Assembly (NCBI RefSeq): GCF_024138165.1
Contig: NZ_CP100000.1
Span: forward strand, 2,790,001 to 2,854,000
Source: Halorussus vallis
GTDB lineage: Archaea > Halobacteriota > Halobacteria > Halobacteriales > Haladaptataceae
DNA: 64,000 nucleotides
Direction of reading: 5' to 3'
Numbering within the stretch: the first letter of the stretch is position 1; every line of letters starts with the position of its first letter. Under the pieces are notes generated by a model. The model was not told where the DNA came from. It did no database searches and saw only the letters and a program-made list of their open reading frames with translations. Positions 50,464 to 60,082 of this stretch are shown here, one piece after another. The position numbers were made by a program, and so were the translations under genes.

Positions 50464-51879
50464 CTACGCTCGCTCGTCCAACTCCGCCTTCGCCTGCCGG
50501 AACAGGCCGTCGAGAATCTCCGGCGTCGTCGGATGGTACGCCCGGTCGGGCACCTCGCGGACGTCCATCTCGTTCTCGACGATCACCTGCATCGTCTTGG
50601 CCATCGCATCGGCGTGGTAGTGCAGGCCCTGGTAGCCCAGCACCGTCCCGTCGTCGGCGTCGACCACCAGTTTCGCCAGCCCCTCGGGCACCGCCTTGGT
50701 GGTGAACACGCCGTCCTCGCCGGCCGGGCGCGTGACCGCGACGTAGTCGCGGTCCTCCGCCGCCACCGCCTCCTCCGAGACGCCGACCCGGGCGAAGGGG
50801 TAGACGCTCACCCCGGAGAAGACGACGTGGTGGTGGACGTTGCGGTACGGCCGGAGGTCCTCACCCTCGCGGTGGGCCAGCACGTTCTCGGCCGCCAGGG
50901 CCCCCTGTTCCTTGGCGACGTGCAGAATCGGCTCGTGACCGTTGGCGTCGCCGACGACGAAGACGCGGTCGTGGTCGCGGGCCTGCATCGTGTCCCGGAC
51001 CCAGCCGTGACCTGGGTCGAGCGCCGTGTGCTCCAGTCCGATGTCGTCGACGGCGGGCCGCCGTCCCGTGAACAGGAACAGTTCGTCGGCCTCGACCGTC
51101 CAACTCTCTCCGTCGCGCTCGACGCGGAGGCCGACCCCGCCGTCGCCCCCGCCGAGCGGTTCGACCGACCGCTCGACGGTGTCGGTGAGGACGGTCACGC
51201 CGAACTCCTCCCGGTAGAGTTCCAGCAATCGCTTCCGGAACGGTTCGTCGGCCTCGTCCAGCGGGTAGTCGTCGTGTTCGATGACGGTGAGGTCCATCCC
51301 GGCGGCCTCGCTGAGGTACGGCACCAGTTCGAGGCCGACGTAGCCGAACCCCATCACGACGCCCGAGTCGGGGAACTCGGTCGCGTCGAGCACGTCGGCG
51401 CTGGTCGAGTAGTCGACCTCGTCGAGGCCGGGGAGGTCCGGGACGTTGACGGTCGACCCCGTGGCGACGACGACGTAGTCGGCCTCGATTTCCCGGTCGC
51501 CGACCGCGACGGTGCGGTCGTCGACGAACCGCGCCCGTCGGTGGACGAACTCGACGTTCTCGCGCGCCGCGAGGTCCCGGACCGCCGCCCGGCGGTGCTC
51601 GGCGAAGTTCTCGACGTGGCGCTCCTTGGTCGCGACGACTGCTTCCAGGTCGACCTCCGGCGCGCCCTCCAGGCGGTCGTCGTGACGCGCCTGGAAGCGG
51701 TGTTCGGCCGCCGACAGCACCTCCTTCGACGGCATGCACCCGCGGAGGATGCAGAGGCCGCCCCCAGGTTCGCCGTCGTCGATGAGCGTGAGTCTCACGT
51801 CCTCGGCGTCGGCCAGCGTCCGGGCGACCGCGACCCCGGCGCTCCCGTAGGCCCCGACGATGACGACGTGTGTGGTCAT
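50464..51879 (-). CDS. Pyridine nucleotide-disulfide oxidoreductase (dihydrolipoamide dehydrogenase/mercuric reductase-like)
   Basis: The 471-residue flavoprotein has an N-terminal FAD motif VVIVGAYGSAGVAVA, a redox-active disulfide CILRGCMPSK (CX4C), a central NAD-binding GFGYVGLEL, the second FAD motif RVFVVGDANGHEPILHVA and a C-terminal dimerisation domain with HYHADAMAK and RAYHPTTPEIL supplying the catalytic His. The first glycine motif (GAYGSAG) is atypical. No lipoate-complex genes are near, so the substrate is unknown; the YHS neighbour hints at a metal role. The start at 51879 excludes a long read-through into repeat A. Confidence 0.88.
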   Translation of the reverse strand: MTTHVVIVGAYGSAGVAVARTLADAEDVRLTLIDDGEPGGGLCILRGCMPSKEVLSAAEHRFQARHDDRLEGAPEVDLEAVVATKERHVENFAEHRRAAVRDLAARENVEFVHRRARFVDDRTVAVGDREIEADYVVVATGSTVNVPDLPGLDEVDYSTSADVLDATEFPDSGVVMGFGYVGLELVPYLSEAAGMDLTVIEHDDYPLDEADEPFRKRLLELYREEFGVTVLTDTVERSVEPLGGGDGGVGLRVERDGESWTVEADELFLFTGRRPAVDDIGLEHTALDPGHGWVRDTMQARDHDRVFVVGDANGHEPILHVAKEQGALAAENVLAHREGEDLRPYRNVHHHVVFSGVSVYPFARVGVSEEAVAAEDRDYVAVTRPAGEDGVFTTKAVPEGLAKLVVDADDGTVLGYQGLHYHADAMAKTMQVIVENEMDVREVPDRAYHPTTPEILDGLFRQAKAELDERA

Positions 51880-51949
51880 AGATACTCCATTACGGCGACG
51901 GCATTTATCGATTCGCCCCTCGCCACGAATCACGATGGGTAACGGAACA

Positions 51950-52175
51950 GTGACCGCCTCGAAAGCCCCCTTCCGACGGAAACGACAGCAACGGAGAACA
52001 CCTCGAAAGCCCCCGCCCGCTCGCGGTCGCTCAGCGACATATCCGGCTCGCGCCTTCGGCGCTCGCCAGATAGGGGTCGCTGAGACGACTGAAGTGAACG
52101 CGAGCGGCCGGCCCCTTTCAGTCCCACCTGCCGGTTGATTCACCGAGCGCTTCCGTCGGAGGTGTCACCGAGCGC
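51950..52175 (+). repeat. Dispersed element family A, complete copy
   Basis: Two units (TCGAAAG at 51959 and 52003) precede the branched stem: GGTCG (52025-52029) with CGACT (52086-52090), and TCAGCGAC (52031-52038) with GTCGCTGA (52076-52083), enclosing a GCGCC-TTC-GGCGC hairpin. The 3' motif is at 52101-52128. It lies upstream of the oxidoreductase gene. Confidence 0.75.
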
Positions 52176-52181
52176 TTCCGG

Positions 52182-52212
52182 CGGCCGACCGACTCTCGGA
52201 GTCGGTCGGCCG
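52182..52212 (-). terminator. Hairpin after the PGF-CTERM gene
   Basis: A perfect 14-bp stem with a three-base loop lies 56 bases beyond the stop of the surface-protein gene on the minus strand. It has no T-run but is a plausible transcript end. Confidence 0.5.
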
Positions 52213-52267
52213 GGGGAGTCGCCCAAAAAATTCGGATGCGAGGAACGTCGAAGACAGGGAGGAGAAG

Positions 52268-53479
52268 TTACCGCAGGCGGGTGAGCAGGACCGCCGCGAC
52301 CAGCGCCGCGACCGAGGCGGTCACGCCGAATCCGGGGATGTTCCCGGTGTTCTCGTCGTCGTCGGTCAGCGTCGGGTCGCCCGACCCGCCGTCGGTGGTT
52401 CCGGCCCCGTTGCTGGAACCGTTCGTGGTCCCCGCCGCGGTCGTCTGCGGCGCGGGGTCGGCCTCCGACCGGAGCGAGACGGTGCGCTCGGAGAAGTGGT
52501 TCACCGCGACCAGCACGTCGGCGCTGGCGTTCGCGCTCGCGTCGCCCGACGACGACACCAGGTAGCGCGAGCGGTCGCTCCCGATGGCGCTCTCCAGTTG
52601 CGTGTAGGTCGCGGCCTTCACCGCGGCCTCGCCGTTGACCCGGACGTCGACGCCCTCGGTGGTGTTCAGCGCCTTCTCGGAGACGCTGGCGACGATGACG
52701 GTCCCCTCGTGGGTCGTCCGGTTCACCGCGAACGAGACGTTGCCTTCTGCGGTCTGCTTCGTCTGGATGGTCGTGTTCCGGCCGTAGCTCACGGTGTCGA
52801 CGACCACTTCGCCGCTCTCGGCCATCACGTAGGCCTCGGCTCTCGCCTTGCCGTCGGCGATGAGTCGCTCCTGCTTCTCGTCGGCGTCGTCCTTGCCGTC
52901 CGGGTACGCCCGGAAGACGAGGCGGCCGTCTTGGCCGAGGCGAGCGCTGACGTTCCCGTCGTCGTTGACCGTGACGTTCCCCTGGCCGACGACGAGGAAG
53001 GTGCCCTCGGTACCGTTGGCGGTGGTGACCGACACCTGCGAGTCGCCCTCGGCGGTGGCGTTCGCGCCTGCCGAGAGGTTCGCGAGGACCACCTGGCCGC
53101 CGCGGTCGCCCTGGACGACGAGGACGCCGCGGGCGTTGTCGTGGGCGATCACTTCGGCGCCGCTCTCGGTCGCGATCTTCGCCTGCGTCTCGGACGTCGC
53201 GCCGATCTGGACGCCGCCCGCCTGGATGCTGGTCACGGCCGACAGCGAGGCGCCGGTCCCGCCGAGGAGGCCGCCGCCCTCGGCGGATTCGGCCGACCGG
53301 AGTTTCACGGAGTCGATCATCGTCTCGCCGTGGACCGCGTAGTCGGTCACGGCGTGCGCGGACGTGTCGAACGAGACGTGCGTTCCGGCGTACGCCGTTC
53401 CGGACGCCTGTCCGACCGCCGCGGGGGCGATGCCCGAAACCAGGACGAGCATCGCGAGGGAGATTGCGATTCGTCTCAT
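52268..53479 (-). CDS. Secreted surface protein with PGF-CTERM anchor
   Basis: The 403-residue protein has an N-terminal Sec signal (MRRIAISLAMLVLVSGIAPAAVGQA), a long beta-rich middle with several NxS/T sites (NLSAGANATA, NVTVNDDGNVSA, NTTIQTKQT), a Thr/Gly/Ser linker and a C-terminal IPGFGVTASVAALVAAVLLTRLR. The last is a PGF-CTERM signal, which an archaeosortase cuts to attach a lipid anchor. Function beyond surface location is unknown. The start at 53479 begins at the signal peptide. Confidence 0.88.
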   Translation of the reverse strand: MRRIAISLAMLVLVSGIAPAAVGQASGTAYAGTHVSFDTSAHAVTDYAVHGETMIDSVKLRSAESAEGGGLLGGTGASLSAVTSIQAGGVQIGATSETQAKIATESGAEVIAHDNARGVLVVQGDRGGQVVLANLSAGANATAEGDSQVSVTTANGTEGTFLVVGQGNVTVNDDGNVSARLGQDGRLVFRAYPDGKDDADEKQERLIADGKARAEAYVMAESGEVVVDTVSYGRNTTIQTKQTAEGNVSFAVNRTTHEGTVIVASVSEKALNTTEGVDVRVNGEAAVKAATYTQLESAIGSDRSRYLVSSSGDASANASADVLVAVNHFSERTVSLRSEADPAPQTTAAGTTNGSSNGAGTTDGGSGDPTLTDDDENTGNIPGFGVTASVAALVAAVLLTRLR

Positions 53480-53614
53480 GACGGTCGGGCGTGAGTCGTA
53501 ACGCCGTAATACGTCTTCTGGCTTCGTCCCAAAAACGTGAACTAATTGAGGGGCTTCGACGGTCGAAAACGGAAGTCGATGCCCAGATCCGCCCATCGCG
53601 AGCGGGACCGGGAC

Positions 53615-54568
53615 CTACCGCGAGATTTCGCCGCCCGCCTCGGAGACGACGCGCTCGACCTCCTCGGGGGTGACGACCGCCACGTCGCCCGGAATCGTCC
53701 GCTTGAGTGCCGCGGTCGCCGCGGCGTATTCGAGCGCGGCGGGGACGTCGTCGCCCGCGTGCCGCCGGACGAGGTAGGCCCCGACGAAGGCGTCGCCGGT
53801 GCCGATGGGGTCGAGCGTCTCGGTTTCGAACGCGCCCTGCTCGTAGGTTCGGCCGTCGTTGCGGGCCAGCGCTCCGTCCTCGCCCCGGGTGACGACGACC
53901 GTCTCGAAGTCGAACTCCTCGGCGAGTTCCGTCGCGATCTCCTCGGCGTCGCCCTCGCGCGCCAGCACCTCGCGGGCGTCGCGCTCGGCCGTGACCAGCA
54001 CGTCGATGTCGGCGAACAGCGATTCGAGGACCTCGCGGGCCTCTTCGGGGCTCCAGAGCTTCGAGCGATAGTTCACGTCGAACGCGGTGGTCGTCCCGGC
54101 CTCCCGGGCCGCCGCCAGCAGGTCGGCCGTGGTCGCTTCGAGGGTGTCCGAGAGCGCGGGCGTGATGCCGCAGGTGTAGAAGAAGTCGGCGTCGCGGACG
54201 CGCTCGACCGGCAACTCGCCGAACTCGGCGGTCGTGACCGCCGCGCCGGTCCGGTCGTAGATGACGTTCGTCCCCCGCGGCGCGCCGCCGTGTTCGAGGT
54301 AGTAGGTGCCCTGGCGGCCCTCGTCGCTCCACACCACGTCGGTCGCGACGCCGTGGCGGCGCAGGCCCGCGACGACCCGCCGACCCAACGGCGAGTCCGG
54401 AAGCTTCGACAGCCACGTCGCGTCGGCGCCGAGTCTGGCGGCCGCGACCGCGACGTTGCTCTCCGCGCCCGCCGCCCGGAACTCCAGTTCGTCGGTCGTC
54501 TCCAGTCGCTCGCCGTTCGGCGGAGAGAGTCGGAGCATCGTCTCCCCGAACGTCACGATGTCGGTCAT
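53615..54568 (-). CDS. kdgK: 2-keto-3-deoxygluconate kinase (PfkB family)
   Basis: The 317-residue sugar kinase has the PfkB pattern. GGxE-like [34 protein letters not shown] is at the start, and [23 protein letters not shown] carries the catalytic Asp and anion hole near residue 255. It phosphorylates KDG (and often 2-keto-3-deoxygalactonate) in the semi-phosphorylative Entner-Doudoroff pathway. The substrate would come from the mannonate dehydratase encoded near 14.4 kb or from glucose oxidation. It stands alone here, beside a family A repeat. Confidence 0.87.
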   Translation of the reverse strand: MTDIVTFGETMLRLSPPNGERLETTDELEFRAAGAESNVAVAAARLGADATWLSKLPDSPLGRRVVAGLRRHGVATDVVWSDEGRQGTYYLEHGGAPRGTNVIYDRTGAAVTTAEFGELPVERVRDADFFYTCGITPALSDTLEATTADLLAAAREAGTTTAFDVNYRSKLWSPEEAREVLESLFADIDVLVTAERDAREVLAREGDAEEIATELAEEFDFETVVVTRGEDGALARNDGRTYEQGAFETETLDPIGTGDAFVGAYLVRRHAGDDVPAALEYAAATAALKRTIPGDVAVVTPEEVERVVSEAGGEISR

Positions 54569-54650
54569 GTCTCGGGCGTCGCGCCCGCGGGCTATAATTT
54601 ACTCGGTAGCGGATACTCGGCGGGTTCTGGATAAGGTAACGCCAAGAAAG

Positions 54651-54890
54651 GTGACCGCTTCAAAAGCCACCGGCCGGTGACTCGGTGACGATGCCAAGTC
54701 GAGCACGACTCCGAACGTCTCGAAAGCCCCCGCCCGCTCGCGGTCGCTCAGCGACATATCCGCGGCGCGGCTTCGCCGCGCCACGCATAGGGGTCGCTGA
54801 GACGACCACGCCCTTCGGGCGCGAGCGGCCGGCCCCTTTCAGTCCCACCAGCGGTGGACTGTCTGGCTGAGCGCTTCCGGCGGTTTGGTC
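54651..54890 (+). repeat. Dispersed element family A, complete copy
   Basis: Units start at 54651 (GTGACCGCTTCAAAAGCC) and 54720 (TCGAAAGCCCCCGC). The branched stem pairs GGTCG (54742-54746) with CGACC (54803-54807) and TCAGCGAC (54748-54755) with GTCGCTGA (54793-54800). The short arm is CGCCC-TTC-GGGCG (54809-54821), and CGCTCG (54735-54740) pairs with CGAGCG (54822-54827). It lies between divergent kdgK and sirtuin genes. Confidence 0.75.
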
Positions 54891-54992
54891 CGTCGAGCGT
54901 TCCCGGTAGTTCGTGTTACCGAGCGCACCCGTCCGGAAAACGCAATCGCATCAGGGCGACGGTTTTTGTCTCCCGCGGCGTTACTCCTCGGT

Positions 54993-55742
54993 ATGGACGA
55001 ACTCGACGATGCGGCCCGGGCGCTCCGCGAGGCGGACGCTGCGGCCGCGCTCACCGGGGCCGGCGTGAGCGTCCCGTCCGGAATCCCGCCGTTCCGCGGC
55101 GAAAACGGCGTCTGGAACGAGTACGACCCCGACGCTTTCGACGTGCGCCGACTCCGCGCCGAACCCGGACCGTTCTGGGAGGACTGGCTGGAACTTCGGG
55201 CCGACCTGCTCGACGCCGACGTCGCGCCGAACGCCGCCCACGACGCGCTCGCGTCGCTCGCGCGGTCCGGCCACCTCGACGCCGTCATCACCCAGAACAT
55301 CGACGGCCTCCACGGCGACGCCGACACCGGGGACGTCGTGGAACTCCACGGAAACGGGACCCGGGCGTCCTGCCGGCGGTGCGACCGAACGGTGCCGGCC
55401 GAGGCGGTCCGGAATCGGGCGCAGGACGGCGAACTCCCGCCGCTGTGTTCGGAGTGCGGCGGCGTCCTCGAACCCGACGCCGTGCTGTTCGGCGAGCGCC
55501 TCCCGGTGGCCGAACTCTCTCGGGCGGAGGACCTCGCGGAGGAGAGCGACGTCTTCCTGGTCGCGGGGTCGTCGCTCACGGTCCAACCCGCCGCGTCGCT
55601 TCCGGCGCGCGCGGCCCGCACCGGCGCGACGGTGATACTGGTGAACCTCGACGAGACGCCCCACGACTCGCGGGCCGACTACGTCTTCCGCGAGGACGTC
55701 ACCGAGGTACTGCCGGCGCTCGAAGCCGCGGTGATGGGGTAG
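54993..55742 (+). CDS. Sirtuin, NAD-dependent protein deacylase (Sir2 family)
   Basis: The 249-residue protein has the sirtuin motifs TGAGVSVPSGIPPFRGENGVW (NAD site), ITQNIDGLHGDA and the catalytic His in VELHGNG, a C4 zinc site (CRRC and CSEC), then EPDAVLFGERLP and LVAGSSLTVQPAASLP. It removes acyl groups from lysine using NAD. The ATG at 54993 follows a GTTTTTG box by 27 bases. Confidence 0.94.
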   Translation: MDELDDAARALREADAAAALTGAGVSVPSGIPPFRGENGVWNEYDPDAFDVRRLRAEPGPFWEDWLELRADLLDADVAPNAAHDALASLARSGHLDAVITQNIDGLHGDADTGDVVELHGNGTRASCRRCDRTVPAEAVRNRAQDGELPPLCSECGGVLEPDAVLFGERLPVAELSRAEDLAEESDVFLVAGSSLTVQPAASLPARAARTGATVILVNLDETPHDSRADYVFREDVTEVLPALEAAVMG

Positions 55743-55752
55743 AATAGGGTCG

Positions 55753-57993
55753 CTATTCCTCGGCGCGCCGTCCGGCGTGACCCGGGTAGTCGCGCTCGAA
55801 GCGGTCCTCTATCTCGCGCTCGCCGAACTCCACCAGCACGGGCCGGCCGTGGGGGCAGGCGTAGGGGTTCTCGCAGTCGTCGAGCGCCGCGAGCAGTTCG
55901 ACCACCGACCCCTCCCGGAGCGACGTGTTGCCCGTGATGGAGGGGTAGCACGCGAGGTCGGCCAGCAGGTCGTCGGCCACCGCCTCGACCGTCCCGCCGC
56001 GTGAGTCGGGGTCGGTCGAGACGAACTCGCCCAGTGCGTCCCGGAGCAGTTCGGGGTCGAGCGTCGCGTCGAGCACTGTCGGAACGGTCCGGACCGTCAC
56101 TTCGCGTTGTCCGGCCCGCTCCGCCCTGAATCCCAGCGTCTCGAGCGCCTCGCGGTACTCGTCGAAGACGGCCGCCTCGCCCGCGGTGAGTTCGAGGTCG
56201 ACCGGTTGGGCGAGCATCTGGGTGGTCGTGTCGTCGGCGAACGCCGCCGCGAGTCGCTCGTAGTTGACCCGCTCGTCGGCGGCGTGCTGGTCGACCAGCA
56301 CGAGGCCGTCGGGCGTCTCGGCGACCAAGTAGGTGTCGCGCAACTGCCCGAGGATGCGCATCCGGGGGAGCGTCTCGAACTCGGGGGTTTCGGTCGCCTC
56401 GCCGGAGAGCGTCGCGGTTTCGGTCGGCGCGTCGAACTTCCGGGCCGTGTCGGCGCCGGTCGCCGAATCCCGCTCCGAAGTGTCGGCCGCGGGTTCGTCG
56501 GTTCCCGCCGCCGCCGAGGCGGCGTCGTGATCGCGCTCCGTCGCCGCCTCGGCGTCCGCGGTTCGAGTCGTCGACTCGCGTCCGTCCTTCACCTTCGGGC
56601 GATTCGCCGAGGTCGTCGTCGACTCGCGGTCGGTTTCCGTCTGCGGGGTTCTCGCGTTTGCAGTCGTCGTCCGTGACGGGGTGCTCGTCGCTCGCGACCC
56701 GGTGGTCGTCGCCTCGGTACTCGCCGCCTCTCCACTCGTCTCGGCGTCGCTCACCGCGGTTTCGTCTCCCGCTGCGGCGGCACCCTCGTTCGCGTCGAGC
56801 GTCGACTGCTCGCTCCGGTCGGGGGCGTCCGCGTCCGGCGTCAACTCGGTCTGCTCGCTCGCGTCCGGGCCGTCCGAATCGCGCGCGCCGACGTCCGACG
56901 CCGGTTCCACGCGCGCCTCGTCGGGCGCGGAGCGCCCGCGAGGCGCGCTCGAGCGCACGAGGCCGTGGTCGAGCAGCGCATCCGAGACGGCGGTTTCAAC
57001 CGCCTCGCGGACCGCCGACTCGTCGCCGAACCGGACCTCCATCTTTCTGGGGTGGACGTTGACGTCGACCGAACCGGCCGGCACGTCGACGAACAGCACC
57101 GCGAAGGGGTAGCGTTCGGTCGATAGCTGGCCGCCGTAGGCGTCGAGCAGCGCCTCCCGGAGCGCGGCCGAGCGCACGTACCGGCCGTTGACGTAGGTCG
57201 AGACGTATTCGTGGCTGGCCCGGGTCGTCTCAGGGTCGCTGACGTGGCCCGTGACGCCGATTTCGCCCCCGGACGCGCCTCCCTCCACTTCGATCATCGA
57301 CGTCGCCACCTCGCGGCCGTACACCGACAGCATCGCCGCTCGGAGGTCGCCCCGGCCGTCGGTGGCGAACACCTCTCGGTCGTCGTGGGTCAGCGACACC
57401 GCCACGTCGGGGTTGGCCAGCGCGTAGCGCGTCACGGCCGCGTTGACGCGCGAGAACTCGGTCGCGGTCGTCTTGAGGTACTTCCGGCGCGCGGGGGTGT
57501 TGTAGAAGAGGTCCGCGACCTCGACCGTCGTGCCGGCCGGTCGGCCCGCCGGGCCGACCGACGCGACCTCGCCGCCTTCGAGGCGGAGTTCGGTCGCGCG
57601 GTCGTCGGCTCCCCCGTTCCCGTCTGCGTCTCGGGGCTTCGTGGTGACCGTGGTCCGGGAGACGGCGCCGATGGTGTGGAGCGCCTCGCCCCGGAAGCCG
57701 AGCGTGGCGACGCCGGCTTCGAGGTCGTCGACGTCGGCTATCTTGGACGTGGTGTGTTCGCGCACCGCGGCCCGGACGTCGGCCTCGCTCATCCCGACGC
57801 CGTCGTCGCTCACGGCGATTCGCTCGGTGCCGCCCGCCTCGACGGCCACGTCGATGCGGTCGGCGTCGGCGTCGAGGCTGTTCTCGACCAGTTCCTTCAC
57901 GACCGAGGCGGGCCGCTCGACGACCTCGCCCGCGGCTATCTTGCGCACGGTGTCGTCGTCGAGTTTCGTGATTCGGTCGCTCTCGGTCGTCAT
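55753..57993 (-). CDS. mutL: DNA mismatch repair protein MutL
   Basis: The 746-residue protein has the GHKL ATPase N-terminus: KIAAGEVVERPASVVKELVENSLDA, DDGVGM and TLGFRGEALHTIGAVS. A long disordered acidic linker (about residues 350-540) joins it to a C-terminal domain with the endonuclease metal motif DQHAADERVNYE and the ending CPHGRPVLVEF. MutS is not in this window. An alternative GTG lies three codons upstream. It converges on the sirtuin gene ten bases away. Confidence 0.96.
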   Translation of the reverse strand: MTTESDRITKLDDDTVRKIAAGEVVERPASVVKELVENSLDADADRIDVAVEAGGTERIAVSDDGVGMSEADVRAAVREHTTSKIADVDDLEAGVATLGFRGEALHTIGAVSRTTVTTKPRDADGNGGADDRATELRLEGGEVASVGPAGRPAGTTVEVADLFYNTPARRKYLKTTATEFSRVNAAVTRYALANPDVAVSLTHDDREVFATDGRGDLRAAMLSVYGREVATSMIEVEGGASGGEIGVTGHVSDPETTRASHEYVSTYVNGRYVRSAALREALLDAYGGQLSTERYPFAVLFVDVPAGSVDVNVHPRKMEVRFGDESAVREAVETAVSDALLDHGLVRSSAPRGRSAPDEARVEPASDVGARDSDGPDASEQTELTPDADAPDRSEQSTLDANEGAAAAGDETAVSDAETSGEAASTEATTTGSRATSTPSRTTTANARTPQTETDRESTTTSANRPKVKDGRESTTRTADAEAATERDHDAASAAAGTDEPAADTSERDSATGADTARKFDAPTETATLSGEATETPEFETLPRMRILGQLRDTYLVAETPDGLVLVDQHAADERVNYERLAAAFADDTTTQMLAQPVDLELTAGEAAVFDEYREALETLGFRAERAGQREVTVRTVPTVLDATLDPELLRDALGEFVSTDPDSRGGTVEAVADDLLADLACYPSITGNTSLREGSVVELLAALDDCENPYACPHGRPVLVEFGEREIEDRFERDYPGHAGRRAEE

Positions 57994-58102
57994 CGACAGC
58001 ACGCCCCCTCGGGTGACCGCCTGCTCATGGAACCACCCACGAAACAGGTGTCCATCAATCCACCGTTGGCGCCGGGTCGGGAGAGAACGAGACGCGACCG
58101 GC

Positions 58103-59086
58103 CTACAGCAGGTCGCGCTTCCGGAAGTAGAGCAGACCGGCCAGCGGCGCGAGCGCGGTCCACACCAGTAGCACGACGGCCGCGAACGGGTAGCCGAGCG
58201 CCACCGACGAAATCGGTTCGTAGGGCGTCGAGATGAGCGGGTGGCCGCCGCCGACGTCCGCGAACAGCGTCGTAAGCTTCACGTAGGCGTTGATGGGGTT
58301 GATCCGACCGATCCAGTAGTACCACTCCGGCCGGGAGAACCGGTCCCGGACGCCCTGCAAGAGCACGAACTGGAGGCCGGGCCAGCCGACCCTGAGCGCG
58401 ACGAACGCCGCGAGGGCGACCGCGACCGCCCGGTTGGAGGTGTCGGAGTACGCCGACGCCGAGAGGCCGATGCCGACGAACAACAGCGCGTAAGGAATCG
58501 AGACGAGCGTCAGCCCCATCATCCCGAGGAACGAGCCGTCCCGGAAGGTGGCCGCGACGATGACGCCCGTGAGCGCCAGACAGACGACCAGCGGGACGAC
58601 CACGATGGTCGCCCGCGAGCGGTACTTACCGAGGTAGGCGTCGTCCCGGGAGTTCGGCAGGCCGAGCAGGAACCGGACGCTCCCCGTCTCGGACTCGCCG
58701 ACCAGCGCGGCGTAGCTTCCGACCAGACAGACCAGCGGGAGCAGGAACGACAGCGCCGACCCGACGGTGACCACCGCCAGCGCCATCGGCGGCCGGTAGC
58801 GCGCCGACTGGGGGTCGGACAGCGCGAGCGTCAGCGCGACCGCGAGCACGGTGAACGCCACGACCACGCCGGCGATCTGCTTCGGGTTGCCCAGGAAGAC
58901 GAGCGCGACGATGGCGCCCACGGTGAGCAGCGCGCCGACGCCCGCGAGCGCCGTCACGTCCGACGAGAGCGCGAACAGGCCCGCCGCGACCACGGTGGCG
59001 AGCGCGACGATGGCGCTGACCGCGGTTCCGGTCCGCGAGCGGTAGACGCTCCGGAGGTCCCGGCGGAACACGTCGGTTCGGCTCAC
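58103..59086 (-). CDS. ABC-2-type transporter permease
   Basis: The 327-residue protein has about seven to eight hydrophobic spans. A cytoplasmic segment YAALVGESETGSVRFLLGLPNSRDDAYLGKYRSR is typical of ABC-2 permeases of the NosY-like type. The family is seen in many haloarchaeal genomes paired with an ATPase. Its start overlaps the ATPase stop by four bases, so they form an exporter. The substrate is unknown. Confidence 0.9.
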   Translation of the reverse strand: MSRTDVFRRDLRSVYRSRTGTAVSAIVALATVVAAGLFALSSDVTALAGVGALLTVGAIVALVFLGNPKQIAGVVVAFTVLAVALTLALSDPQSARYRPPMALAVVTVGSALSFLLPLVCLVGSYAALVGESETGSVRFLLGLPNSRDDAYLGKYRSRATIVVVPLVVCLALTGVIVAATFRDGSFLGMMGLTLVSIPYALLFVGIGLSASAYSDTSNRAVAVALAAFVALRVGWPGLQFVLLQGVRDRFSRPEWYYWIGRINPINAYVKLTTLFADVGGGHPLISTPYEPISSVALGYPFAAVVLLVWTALAPLAGLLYFRKRDLL

Positions 59087-59994
59087 GCCCGACCCTCCGT
59101 GTACTTCGAGAAGACGTCCGACAGCGAGGCGTCGCGGACCTCGAAGTTATCGAACACGCCCGCCTCGGCCACCGCGTTCAGCGCCCGGAGCTTCGTCTCG
59201 CCGTCGCCGTCGCAGGCGATTTCGATCTGGCCGTGACGCGGCGTGACCTCGCGGACGCCGTCCAGTTCGCGCAGGTCCGCCAGCAGTGGGTCCGAGACCG
59301 CCGACACCCACACCGAGAGCGTCGTGCCCGCGCCGAGTTCCCGGCGGAGTTCCTCGACGCCGCCGACCGCCGCCAGCGACCCGTCGAGCAAAATGCCGAT
59401 GCGGTCGGCGACCGCGTCGACCTGTTCGAGGATGTGGCTGGAGAAGAAGACGGTCGCGCCGCGGTCGGCCTCCGACTGGACGACCTCCCGGAGGGTCCTG
59501 GCCCCGTTGGGGTCGAGGCCGGTCGAGGGTTCGTCGAAGACGAGCAGGTCGGGGTCGCCGACCAGCGCCACCGCCAGCGCCATCCGCTGACGCATCCCCT
59601 TCGAGTAGCCGCCGGCGCGGCGGTGGGCCGCGTCGGACAGGCCGACGCGTTCGAGGAGTTCGTCGGGGTCGTCGTCGGCGTCCTTCGTGGCGATGGCGTG
59701 CTCGACGTGCTCGCGGCCGGTGAGTCGGGGGTACGCGCCGTACCCCTCCAGCAGGAGGCCGGCCCGTCGCCGGATGGCGACCGAGTCGCGGTGGGCGTCG
59801 TGACCGAACACGGAGACCGACCCGGCGGTCGGTTTCGTGAAGTCGAGCATCGCGTTGATGGTCGTGGACTTGCCCGCGCCGTTCGGGCCAAGGAAGCCGA
59901 ACACCTCGCCCTCCTCGACCGAGAGCGAGAGGCCGTCGACGGCCGTGACGCCCTCGAACCGTTTGGTGAGGTTATCTATCTCTATTACTGACAT
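59083..59994 (-). CDS. ABC transporter ATP-binding protein (exporter type)
   Basis: The 303-residue ATPase has Walker A GPNGAGKST (residues about 36-44), signature GYSKGMRQRM, Walker B LLVFDEP and the switch His in FFSSHILEQVD. A C-terminal extension of about 80 residues is typical of ABC-2 partners. Its mRNA continues into the permease gene through a four-base overlap. Confidence 0.95.
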   Translation of the reverse strand: MSVIEIDNLTKRFEGVTAVDGLSLSVEEGEVFGFLGPNGAGKSTTINAMLDFTKPTAGSVSVFGHDAHRDSVAIRRRAGLLLEGYGAYPRLTGREHVEHAIATKDADDDPDELLERVGLSDAAHRRAGGYSKGMRQRMALAVALVGDPDLLVFDEPSTGLDPNGARTLREVVQSEADRGATVFFSSHILEQVDAVADRIGILLDGSLAAVGGVEELRRELGAGTTLSVWVSAVSDPLLADLRELDGVREVTPRHGQIEIACDGDGETKLRALNAVAEAGVFDNFEVRDASLSDVFSKYTEGRA

Positions 59995-60082
59995 TGGGGG
60001 ACCGTGGTGCAACCCCGGAACGGTGACGGAATAAGTCTTCTCACCCGTCTGTCGCGTCCGACGGCGGCGACTTCGCGTCCGG

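Noticed and set aside
51880-52143. N-terminal extension of the flavoprotein reading through repeat A
   Set aside because: The extension encodes repeat-derived sequence with no similarity; the FAD motif begins right after the ATG at 51879.
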